Assembly: GCA_946479255.1 (NCBI GenBank)
Contig: CAMLFK010000017.1
Span: 1-36,592, forward strand
Length of the DNA stretch: 36,592 nt
Direction of reading: 5' to 3'
DNA from: an uncultured Oxalobacteraceae bacterium
Lineage (GTDB): Bacteria; Pseudomonadota; Gammaproteobacteria; Burkholderiales; Burkholderiaceae
Shown here: positions 24,738 through 32,021 of the stretch, in pieces
Layout of the letters: every line of letters begins with the position of its first letter
Position numbering within the stretch: position 1 is the stretch's first letter
Notes under the pieces: model-generated
Databases searched by the model: none
The model's input: only the letters and a program-made list of their open reading frames with translations
What the model was told of the DNA's origin: nothing
Made by a program: the position numbers and the translations under genes

Positions 24738-26630
24738 TCAGCCTCCAGACATAGTCAGGGCAACGCGGTAAGTAATAAACGAGGCGGCGTAGGCCAGCGC
24801 GAACATATAGGCCGCCATGACCAGCGCCCAGCGCATGCTGCCGGTTTCGCGCTTGACCACCGCCAGGGTGGACAGGCACTGCGGCGCGAATACGTACCAG
24901 GCCAGCAGCGACAGCGCGGTGGCCAGGCCCCACGAGCCGGCGATCAGCGGGGTCAATGCATTGGCCAGTTCGTCGCCGCTGGCCGACAGCGCATACACGG
25001 TGCCGAGCGCGCCAACCGCCACTTCGCGCGCGGCCATGCCGGGCACCAGCGCGATGCAGATCTGCCAGTTAAACCCGATCGGAGCGAACACGTATTCCAG
25101 CGCGCGGCCCAGCATGCCCGCCACGCTGTAATAGATCGGCGGATGGGTGGCGCCTTCCGGCGCACCGGGGAAGCTGGACAGGAACCACAGCAGCACCATC
25201 AGGGTCAGGATCACGGTACCGACGCGCATCAGGAAGATCTTGGCGCGTTCCCACAGGCCCAGCATCAGGTTCTGCAAGTGCGGCCAGTGGTAGGCGGGCA
25301 GTTCCATCATCAGCGGCTGGTGGCTGTTCGAACCCATGGTGCGCTTGAACACCCAGGCCACGGCCATGGCGCTGAGAATGCCGGCGAAGTACAGGATGAA
25401 CAGCACCAGGCCTTGCAGCTTGATGCCGCCGGCGACTTCGCGCGCGGGAATGAAGGCGGCGATGATCAGCGCGTACACGGGCAGGCGCGCCGAGCAGGTC
25501 ATCAAGGGGGCGATCATGATCGTCACCAGGCGGTCGCGCGGGTTCTGGATGGTGCGCGCGGCCATGATGCCGGGGATGGCGCAGGCGAACGAGGACAGCA
25601 GTGGAATGAAAGCGCGTCCGGACAGGCCGACTCCGCCCATCAGGCGGTCGAGCAGGAAGGCCGCGCGCGGCAGGTAGCCGCAGTCTTCCAGCACCAGGAT
25701 GAAGAAGAACAGGATCAGAATCTGCGGCAGGAATACCAGCACGCTGCCGACTCCGCCCAGGATACCGTCCACCAGCAGGCTGCGCAGCACGCCTTCGCCC
25801 ATCATGGTGCCGATCCAGGCGCCGGCCGATTCGACCCCGCCACTGATCATCTCCATCGGTACCGCGGCCCAGCTGAACACGGCCTGGAATACAAAGAACA
25901 TCAGCACGGCCAGGATGGCCGGCCCCGCCAGCGGGTGCAGCACCACATGGTCGATCTGTTCGGTGAGGTTGCCGGTGTCATGAGCGTGGCTGACGGCGGC
26001 GTCCAGAATGCGCCGCACTTCCTTTTGAGTCTCTTCAACCGGGACGGCGTCGATCGCCGACAGCGGATTGGCCTTGACCCCGGGCGGCGCCGGCAGGCGG
26101 TCGAGCGCTTCTAATAAAGCTTGCTCACCGCCGCTTTGCACGGCCACGGTTTCGACCACCGGCATGCCCAGTTCCTGCTCCAGGCGCGCGGTGTCGACGG
26201 TGATGCCGCGCTTCTTGGCCACGTCCACCATGTTCAGGGCCAGCAGCATCGGCATGCCGAGGCGCTTGATTTCAAGGACCAGGCGCAGGTTCAGGCGCAG
26301 GTTGGTGGCGTTGACCACGCAGACGATGGCGTCGGGCATCGCTTCGCCGGGACGCAGGCCGGCCACCACGTCGCGCGTGATGGCTTCGTCCGGCGTGGTG
26401 GCCGACAGGCTGTAGGCGCCCGGCAGGTCGAGCACGCGGAACGGCCGCCCGGCCGGCGAGGTGAAGCCGCCTTCCTTGCGTTCGATGGTCACGCCGGCGT
26501 AGTTGGCGACCTTCTGGCGCGAGCCGGTCAGGCGGTTGAACAGCGCCGTCTTGCCGCAGTTAGGGTTGCCCAGCAGCGCGATCAGCGGCGTGCGCGCAGC
26601 GGATTCCACCCGCGGTTCTACAGCACTCAT
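24738..26630 (-). CDS. feoB: Ferrous iron transporter B
   Basis: A 630-residue inner-membrane Fe2+ transporter with an N-terminal G-protein domain. G1 is GNPNCGKT (21-28), the G2 region NYAGVTIE, G3 DLPGAYS and G4 NMVD. A helical GDI-like region follows, then a membrane part with Gate motifs such as LPRAAFLLDRLMGGVGLSGRA and SSFACAIPGIMAARTI. It is shorter than E. coli FeoB (773 aa). The cytoplasmic FeoA is encoded just upstream and the Cys-rich partner just downstream. Regulation is probably by Fur, from the sites upstream of feoA. Confidence 0.97.
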   Translation of the reverse strand: MSAVEPRVESAARTPLIALLGNPNCGKTALFNRLTGSRQKVANYAGVTIERKEGGFTSPAGRPFRVLDLPGAYSLSATTPDEAITRDVVAGLRPGEAMPDAIVCVVNATNLRLNLRLVLEIKRLGMPMLLALNMVDVAKKRGITVDTARLEQELGMPVVETVAVQSGGEQALLEALDRLPAPPGVKANPLSAIDAVPVEETQKEVRRILDAAVSHAHDTGNLTEQIDHVVLHPLAGPAILAVLMFFVFQAVFSWAAVPMEMISGGVESAGAWIGTMMGEGVLRSLLVDGILGGVGSVLVFLPQILILFFFILVLEDCGYLPRAAFLLDRLMGGVGLSGRAFIPLLSSFACAIPGIMAARTIQNPRDRLVTIMIAPLMTCSARLPVYALIIAAFIPAREVAGGIKLQGLVLFILYFAGILSAMAVAWVFKRTMGSNSHQPLMMELPAYHWPHLQNLMLGLWERAKIFLMRVGTVILTLMVLLWFLSSFPGAPEGATHPPIYYSVAGMLGRALEYVFAPIGFNWQICIALVPGMAAREVAVGALGTVYALSASGDELANALTPLIAGSWGLATALSLLAWYVFAPQCLSTLAVVKRETGSMRWALVMAAYMFALAYAASFITYRVALTMSGG

Positions 26631-26647
26631 TACTTGTTCCTGGTGAC

Positions 26648-26929
26648 TTATTCGGTTTGTTCAGGCTTGATCGAGACCAGCGAAGCCTCGAAGCGGCGCA
26701 GCGCGAAGGTCGACTGGCCGACCTTGACGGCGACCGGGTCGCCGCCCGGCAGGCCGCGCTTGAGCATGCGGATGCGTTCGCCCGGCACGAAACCGAGTTC
26801 CATCAGGCGGCGCGCCACGTCCACGCCGCCCTCGGTAGCGGCCGTGGTCGACGGCGCCAGGTGGATCACGGTGCCGCTTCTTCCCACCTCGAGCGCGTCG
26901 AGCGTAATCAGTATTGGAGCTAGGGTCAT
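26648..26929 (-). CDS. feoA: Ferrous iron transport protein A
   Basis: A 93-residue SH3-like cytoplasmic partner of FeoB. The core DVARRLMELGFVPGERIRML followed by G-x-P-V-A-V-K-V is typical. The ATG at 26929 lacks a strong Shine-Dalgarno. It lies 17 nt upstream of feoB in the same operon. The ~220 bp upstream, shared with divergent bfd, contain two Fur-box-like palindromes. Confidence 0.93.
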   Translation of the reverse strand: MTLAPILITLDALEVGRSGTVIHLAPSTTAATEGGVDVARRLMELGFVPGERIRMLKRGLPGGDPVAVKVGQSTFALRRFEASLVSIKPEQTE

Positions 26930-26993
26930 GATGGTCGCTTTATATAGAAGGGGCCCGAACCACGGGATTTCCGTTGGATATTAGCATCATAAA

Positions 26994-27020
26994 CGCAAAT
27001 GCGAATTATTTCTATTTGCG
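26994..27020. promoter_or_regulatory. Fur-box-like palindrome upstream of feoA
   Basis: CGCAAAT (26994-27000) and ATTTGCG (27014-27020) are perfect complements around GCGAATTATTTCT. It resembles the GCAAATGAGAATTATT type of betaproteobacterial Fur sites. It is the nearer of the two sites to feoA. Confidence 0.6.
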
Positions 27021-27085
27021 GAGGCCCGTTTTTGACGAAACCACTTGCGTTGGACGCCGAGTTCCGACAGAATACAAATCTTAAT

Positions 27086-27104
27086 GATAATGATTCTCAT
27101 TATA
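27086..27104. promoter_or_regulatory. Fur box between feoA and bfd
   Basis: GATAATGATTCTCATTATA matches the classical 19-bp Fur consensus GATAATGATAATCATTATC at 16 positions. On the minus strand it contains a perfect TATAAT (27104-27099), which could be the -10 box for feoA, so iron-loaded Fur would block it directly. The site is also 48 bp before the bfd start. Confidence 0.85.
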
Positions 27105-27151
27105 GCAGAAGGGACAATATGGACCTGATGCTACGATAAAAAGGTGCATCG

Positions 27152-27376
27152 ATGATCGTCTGTGTTTGCAACAACATCTCCGACCGCGAAATTCGTCAGG
27201 CTGTCGACCTCGGCATTACAACCATGGCCGAGCTGCGCGACGACCTGGGCGTGGCCACCTGCTGCGGCAAGTGCGGCAGCTGCGCCAAGAAAGTCCTGAA
27301 GGATCACCTGGAGGCCAAGGCCGCCACCGAACTGCGCGCGACTGAACTGAGCTTCCGTTCGGTCCAGTCCGCCTAA
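27152..27376 (+). CDS. bfd: Bacterioferritin-associated ferredoxin
   Basis: A 74-residue [2Fe-2S] protein that donates electrons to bacterioferritin to release stored iron when iron is low. The cluster ligands are Cys 4 and 6 (MIVCVC) and Cys 38 and 41 (CCGKCGSC), the positions known in Pseudomonas Bfd; additional Cys at 37 and 44. A Fur box lies 48 bp upstream, and AGGTG is the likely ribosome-binding site. Its natural partner bfr is about 870 bp downstream, beyond tonB. Confidence 0.95.
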   Translation: MIVCVCNNISDREIRQAVDLGITTMAELRDDLGVATCCGKCGSCAKKVLKDHLEAKAATELRATELSFRSVQSA

Positions 27377-27384
27377 CCGACCCC

Positions 27385-28152
27385 GTGAACACCCTCGTCT
27401 TCCCCACCCAAGCCGCTCTCGGCAACAAAGCCGGCAATGTTGCCAGCAATAGTGCCATTGCCAGCGCGCCCGATAGCGCCGGCGACACCTCCCGCAAGGA
27501 AGCTGGCGCGCTGGCGCGTCTGCCCGGCCGTTTTGGCCCCTTCGCGGGCGTGGTGCTGCTGCATGTGGGAATGTTCTACGCTCTTTATAGCGGCCTGCTG
27601 CACCGTGTAGTTGAAGTCGCCTTGCCGGCTGCCGTGTACGTCAAGTTCGTCACCCCCGCCACGCCGGCAGCGCCACCGCCGCCATCCCTGCCAAAAACTG
27701 TTTCGCTGGCACCACCGCCAGTCGTCGTGCCGGTCGTGCCCGTGGTCGTGACCATGCCGCAGGCCGTGGCCGCGCCGTCCGCTCCCGCGCCAGCCGCCCC
27801 AGTCGCGACGCCACCCGTGCAGAACGTGGTGGCCGCCGCCGCCGCGCCGAAGCCGGAACCGGTCGCAGATCCCAAGACGCTGACCACCGGCGTCGAATAC
27901 ATCTTCGCCCCGCAGCCGCAGTATCCGAGCATGTCCAAGCGCATGGGTGAACAGGGCAAGGTCGTGTTCCGCATCCTGGTCAATGAAAAAGGCAAGCCGG
28001 ACCAGATCATCGTGCAAACCTCCTCCGGTTTCGCCCGCCTCGACGAAGCCGGCCGCCAGGCCGCGCTGAAAACCATCTTCAAGCCGCATGTCGAAGACGG
28101 CCGCGCCGTCGCCGTGTACGTGCTGCTGCCGTATAGCTTCTCGCTGGTCTGA
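27385..28152 (+). CDS. tonB: Energy transducer TonB
   Basis: A 255-residue TonB. A ~50-residue N-terminal cytoplasmic stretch precedes the membrane anchor FAGVVLLHVGMFYALYSGLL (about 53-72). A long Pro/Ala/Val-rich periplasmic spacer follows, then a C-terminal TonB domain with PQYPSMSKRMGEQGKVVFRI and the typical YVLLPYSFSLV ending. It transmits proton-motive force to outer-membrane receptors such as the one at 33928-36225. The start is GTG at 27385, 8 nt after the bfd stop, with no clear Shine-Dalgarno; coupling to bfd is likely but a later start is possible. No exbB or exbD is in the window. Confidence 0.9.
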   Translation: MNTLVFPTQAALGNKAGNVASNSAIASAPDSAGDTSRKEAGALARLPGRFGPFAGVVLLHVGMFYALYSGLLHRVVEVALPAAVYVKFVTPATPAAPPPPSLPKTVSLAPPPVVVPVVPVVVTMPQAVAAPSAPAPAAPVATPPVQNVVAAAAAPKPEPVADPKTLTTGVEYIFAPQPQYPSMSKRMGEQGKVVFRILVNEKGKPDQIIVQTSSGFARLDEAGRQAALKTIFKPHVEDGRAVAVYVLLPYSFSLV

Positions 28153-28174
28153 TTCAAGCTTCCCCTAATGCAAC

Positions 28175-28214
28175 ATCCGGCCGCTTTGCGGTGTGCCGGA
28201 TCGTTTGCTATCAT
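28175..28214 (+). promoter_or_regulatory. Candidate bfr promoter, overlapping an inverted repeat after tonB
   Basis: TTGCGG (28186-28191) and TATCAT (28209-28214) are 17 bp apart, a fair sigma-70-type promoter for bfr. The inverted repeat ATCCGGC (28175-28181) / GCCGGAT (28195-28201) overlaps it and may weakly terminate tonB transcription, though there is no T-tract. Confidence 0.45.
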
Positions 28215-28245
28215 CCATCCACACCACATACTTCGAAAGCTACCC

Positions 28246-28716
28246 ATGAAGGGCGACAAAAACGTCATCCGTCTGCTCAACGCGCAACTGACCAATGAGC
28301 TGACCGCGATTAACCAGTACTTCCTGCATGCACGCATGTATCGCCATTGGGGCCTGGCAAAGCTTGCTAAGAAGGAATACGACGAGTCCATCGGCGAGAT
28401 GAAGCACGCCGACAAGCTGATCGACCGCGTGCTGATGCTCGACGGCCTGCCGAACCTGCAAGCGCTGCACAAGCTGCTGATCGGTGAATCGACCCAGGAA
28501 ATGATCGAGTGCGACCTGACCCTGGAACAAGGCGCCCAGCTCACGGTCAAGGAAGGGATTGCTGCGGCGGAACTGGCCGGCGACTACGTGTCGCGCGACT
28601 TGCTGCTGGAAATCCTGGAAGACACCGAAGAACACATCGACTGGCTCGAAACCCAGCTCGACCTGATCAACAAGGTTGGCATCCAGAACTACCTGCAAAG
28701 CCAGATGGGCGAGTAA
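28246..28716 (+). CDS. bfr: Bacterioferritin
   Basis: A 156-residue haem-containing ferritin that assembles as a 24-mer to oxidise and store iron. Positions match the family without gaps: ferroxidase ligands Glu 18, Glu 51, His 54, Glu 94 and His 130, and the haem-ligand Met 52. The remaining ligand position, 127, appears to be Thr ([11 protein letters not shown]), with Glu at 128 and 129. The start at 28246 ([20 protein letters not shown]) is the usual N-terminus; an in-frame start at 28168 is not used. Bfd, needed to mobilise the iron, is encoded upstream. Confidence 0.96.
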   Translation: MKGDKNVIRLLNAQLTNELTAINQYFLHARMYRHWGLAKLAKKEYDESIGEMKHADKLIDRVLMLDGLPNLQALHKLLIGESTQEMIECDLTLEQGAQLTVKEGIAAAELAGDYVSRDLLLEILEDTEEHIDWLETQLDLINKVGIQNYLQSQMGE

Positions 28717-28732
28717 TTCAGTTCGTCAGCAC

Positions 28733-29656
28733 TCAGGTGGCGCGCCAGCGCGCCACCCATCTGTCGTAGAAATTCATATCGCGCGGTATCGCGCCCGACA
28801 AGGCGCAGATCGCGCCGGCGAACTCGTTGGCACGCGCCAGCGTCAGTTCAAGCGGCCAGCGCCGCGCCCTCCCCAGCAAAAAGATCGCCGAAAAGGCATC
28901 CCCGGTACCGACCGTGTCGATCACGAAGGGCGGCTGCGGATTGTCGCGGTTGAGCACAATCTCTCCATCGGCCGGAAAGTAGGCCGAACCGCGATGGCCG
29001 AGCGTGACAATCAGCGCTTCGAGTTCGAACATCTGCACCAGCGCCATGCAGGCCGCCTTGACTTCCTCGGCGTCCATCGGCGGGCCGTCCGGGTCGATAC
29101 TGAAGTACCAGGCGAACAGCTTTTGCAGTTCTTCCTCGTTGACCTTGACGATATCGGCCGCGTGCAGCGAATGGAACACGCAGCGCTCGTCGACCTGGCC
29201 TTCGCGCAGGTTCAGGTCCAGGTAACGGGTGGCGTTGGTCGATTCCAGCAAGGCCAGCAGGGTGTCGCGCGAGCGCGGGCTGCGCTGGGCCACGGTGCCG
29301 AAGTAGAGCAGCGAAGGTTTGGTGCGCTCGCAGGCGGCCAGCGCCCGTTCCGGGTTGATGTAGTCGTAAGCCTGGCCGGGCAGCATCACGAAGCGATGGC
29401 CCTGCGGGCTGCGCTCGACCACCACGCGCCCGGTTTCCTCGATCTGGTCGACCTGCAGGCCCGCTTCGGACATGGCGAAACGCTCGAACTCGGCACGGAC
29501 CAAGCTGCCGTTCTTGTCGTCGCCGATGCGGGTGACCATCAGCTGCGGTTCCATGAACGCGGCCAGGTGGCGCGCCACGTTGAACGGCGCGCCGCCCACC
29601 ACCTGCTCGGTCAGGTAATCGTCGACCAGCGCCTCGCCATACACTACGGTTGCCAT
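28733..29656 (-). CDS. PfkB-family carbohydrate kinase, probable fructokinase (downstream copy)
   Basis: A 307-residue ribokinase-fold sugar kinase. The N-terminal sugar-binding glycines are in VVGGAPFNVARHLAAF. The ATP-binding/catalytic signature DTVGTGDAFSAIFLLG contains the catalytic Asp of GTGD. A second member (31026-31979) is clearly paralogous, sharing GEALVDDxxTEQVVGGAPFNVAR, RAEFERF and ADIVKVNEEELQ. The genes flank the MFS transporter, which suggests duplication inside the operon. Fructose is the likely substrate given the amylosucrase-type enzyme upstream, but that is inference; another ketose or nucleoside is possible. It is the last gene of the sugar operon, convergent with bfr. 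Confidence 0.9.
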   Translation of the reverse strand: MATVVYGEALVDDYLTEQVVGGAPFNVARHLAAFMEPQLMVTRIGDDKNGSLVRAEFERFAMSEAGLQVDQIEETGRVVVERSPQGHRFVMLPGQAYDYINPERALAACERTKPSLLYFGTVAQRSPRSRDTLLALLESTNATRYLDLNLREGQVDERCVFHSLHAADIVKVNEEELQKLFAWYFSIDPDGPPMDAEEVKAACMALVQMFELEALIVTLGHRGSAYFPADGEIVLNRDNPQPPFVIDTVGTGDAFSAIFLLGRARRWPLELTLARANEFAGAICALSGAIPRDMNFYDRWVARWRAT

Positions 29657-29710
29657 GCGTCCCCGCTATATTTATCCCGTATGCATTATAGCGTTGCGCC
29701 ATACCGCAAG

Positions 29711-31039
29711 TCAGGCAAGCGCCGGGCTGACCTTTGCGGCAGCGCCCATCTTCACCCGCAACACCGCCACCGCCCCGCACAGCATCAGCACGCCGGCCAG
29801 CTTGATCACATTTTCCGGATTGCCGCCCAGGAGGCTCTTGTAATACAGCGGCAGCGTAAAGATCTGGATGATCATCGGGATCACGATGAACATATTGAAG
29901 ATCCCCATGTACACTCCGGTGCGCTCGGGCGGAATGCTCCCGGCCAGCATGATGTACGGGTTGCCCATGATGCTGGCCCATGCCAGGCCAATGCCGATCA
30001 TCGGAATGAACAGCAGCGCCGGCGAGCCGATCTGCGGGATCGCCAGCATGCCGATGCCGGCCAGCGCCAGGCAGACGCTGTGCACCACCTTCGGTCCATG
30101 CTTACGCGTGAACGGCACCAGCGCGAAGGCCGCGCCAAAGGCCACCGCGTTGTAGAAGGCGCCCAGCTGGCCGTTGAGCAGGCCCGCATCGCGAAAGCCC
30201 TGCGACGCCGCATCGGTGTCGCCAAAGATGCTCTTGGCCAGCGAAATCGAGATGAACTGCCAATAGCAGAACATGGCGTACCACTGGAATAGCTTGACCA
30301 GCGCCAGCTGCTTCATCGTGGCTGGCATCTCGCGCAAGGCAGTGCCGATATCGCCCAGCGTGTGCAAAAAGCCGCGCGGGCGCGCGCGGATGGCCGCCAC
30401 CTCTTCGTTCGACAGCGGGTGCTCGGGCGTGGTCTTCAAAGTCCACAGCACCGACACCAGCGAGAACACCGCGCCGATCATGAAGGCGGCGATCACGATG
30501 TGCGGAATGTGGTGCGAGTTGACCGCGTCCTTGTTCATGCCGAACCAGACCAGCAAGGACGGCATCAGGTAAGCCAGGGTCTGACCCAGCCCGGTGAAGG
30601 CGCTCTGTGTCAGGAAGCCGATCGAGTGCTGCTTGGGGTCGAGCTTGTCGCTGACAAAAGCGCGATAGGGCTCCATGGTGACGTTGTTGGCGGCGTCGAG
30701 AATCCACAGCAAGCTGGCGGCCATCCACAAGGTCGGGCTGAAGGGCATGAACAACAGGCCGATGCTGCAGATGATGGCACCGATCAGGAAGTACGGCGTG
30801 CGCCGTCCCCAGCGCGTAATGGTGCGGTCGCTCATGGCGCCGATCAGGGGCTGGACGATCAGGCCGGTCATGGGGCCGGCCAGCCACAGGTAAGGCAGGC
30901 TGGCTTCGTCGGCGCCCAGGTATTTGTAGATCGGGCTCATGCTGCTCTGCTGCAGGCCGAAGCTGAACTGGATTCCGAAGAACCCGAAGTTCATGTTCAC
31001 GATCTGCCAGAACGAGAGGTGCGGTTTATGCAGCGACAT
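29711..31039 (-). CDS. MFS sugar transporter (GPH/SLC45-like), probable sucrose permease
   Basis: A 442-residue inner-membrane protein with about 12 hydrophobic helices. The loop after helix 2 reads GAMSDRTITRWGRRTPYFLI, the MFS motif with RxGRR; the layout resembles sucrose/maltose H+ symporters of the SLC45/GPH type, such as SuxC of xanthomonads. The start at 31039 (MSLHKPHLSFWQIVNMNFGF) is chosen because it gives the normal N-terminus; the long in-frame upstream extension lies inside the kinase gene. It overlaps the upstream kinase by 14 nt, so the two are coupled. Sucrose specificity is inferred from neighbours. Confidence 0.9.
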   Translation of the reverse strand: MSLHKPHLSFWQIVNMNFGFFGIQFSFGLQQSSMSPIYKYLGADEASLPYLWLAGPMTGLIVQPLIGAMSDRTITRWGRRTPYFLIGAIICSIGLLFMPFSPTLWMAASLLWILDAANNVTMEPYRAFVSDKLDPKQHSIGFLTQSAFTGLGQTLAYLMPSLLVWFGMNKDAVNSHHIPHIVIAAFMIGAVFSLVSVLWTLKTTPEHPLSNEEVAAIRARPRGFLHTLGDIGTALREMPATMKQLALVKLFQWYAMFCYWQFISISLAKSIFGDTDAASQGFRDAGLLNGQLGAFYNAVAFGAAFALVPFTRKHGPKVVHSVCLALAGIGMLAIPQIGSPALLFIPMIGIGLAWASIMGNPYIMLAGSIPPERTGVYMGIFNMFIVIPMIIQIFTLPLYYKSLLGGNPENVIKLAGVLMLCGAVAVLRVKMGAAAKVSPALA

Positions 31040-31979
31040 GGTGTTTTTCCATCCAGCGTGAGATGTATGGCAGGTAGAACGAGAGCTCGGCAGGCACGGC
31101 GCCGGAGATACCGCAAATCGCGCCCGCAAACTCATTGGCGCGCGTGAGCGTGTCGGCCATCGGCCAGCCGAGCGACCGTCCGAGCAGGAACACGGCGGAG
31201 AAGGCGTCGCCGGCCCCGACCGTATCCACAATGCGGGCCGGCTTGACGGTGTCGCTGCTATCGATGATGGAGCCGCCGGAATCAAAATAGACCGCGCCGC
31301 GCTCGCCCAAGGTGACGATCAGCCCTTCGAGCTCGAAGATGCGCAGCAGGCAGGCGCAGGCGGCGCGCACTTCAGGGCTGCGCATGTCGGCGGTGTCGTG
31401 GCGCGTATGGGTGTACCAGCTGAACAGGTCCTGCAGTTCCTCTTCGTTGACCTTGACGATGTCCGCTTCGCGCAGCGACTCGTACACGCAACGCTCGGTC
31501 ACCTGCCCTTCGCGCACATTCAGGTCAAGGTAGCGGCGCGCATCGCTGGCGCGCAGCAGCGCATGCAGCGCGGTGCGCGACTCGGTATTGCGCTGGGCCA
31601 GGGTGCCGAAGTAGATGGTCGATGGCGTGACCTTCCCCATGGCAGCGGCCGCCTCGTCGGCGTCGATGCTGTCGTAGGCCTGGTTGGGCAGGATGATGAA
31701 GCGGTGCTGCCCGTCGGCGCGTTCCACCACCACGCGGCCGGTTTCGCCTTCTTCATCGATCTGCAAGCCATCCTGGCGCATGCCGAAGCGCTCGAACTCG
31801 GCACGTACCAGTGCGCCGGCCGTGTCCTGGCCGATGCGGGTGATCGCCAGCACGGCGTTGCCGAAGGCCGCCAGGTTGCGCGCCACATTGAAAGGCGCAC
31901 CACCGACCACCTGCTCCGTTATAAAGTCGTCGACCAAGGCTTCGCCGAAGACCACGATCGTACCTGCTTGCTGTTCCAT
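31026..31979 (-). CDS. PfkB-family carbohydrate kinase, probable fructokinase (upstream copy)
   Basis: A 317-residue ribokinase-family kinase with VVGGAPFNVARNLAAFGN near the N-terminus and the catalytic DTVGAGDAFSAVFLLG near the C-terminus. It shares long stretches with the kinase at 28733-29656. It is encoded between the GH13 enzyme (gap of about 42 nt) and the MFS transporter (14-nt overlap). In this setting it probably phosphorylates the fructose released from sucrose. The differences between the two copies, such as the longer Ser/Asp-rich loop here (SGGSIIDSSDTV), may reflect different sugars or expression conditions. Confidence 0.9.
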   Translation of the reverse strand: MEQQAGTIVVFGEALVDDFITEQVVGGAPFNVARNLAAFGNAVLAITRIGQDTAGALVRAEFERFGMRQDGLQIDEEGETGRVVVERADGQHRFIILPNQAYDSIDADEAAAAMGKVTPSTIYFGTLAQRNTESRTALHALLRASDARRYLDLNVREGQVTERCVYESLREADIVKVNEEELQDLFSWYTHTRHDTADMRSPEVRAACACLLRIFELEGLIVTLGERGAVYFDSGGSIIDSSDTVKPARIVDTVGAGDAFSAVFLLGRSLGWPMADTLTRANEFAGAICGISGAVPAELSFYLPYISRWMEKHHVAA

Positions 31980-32021
31980 TCCGGACCACCTTCAATAGAG
32001 GTTTGTAGAGATTACACGTTT

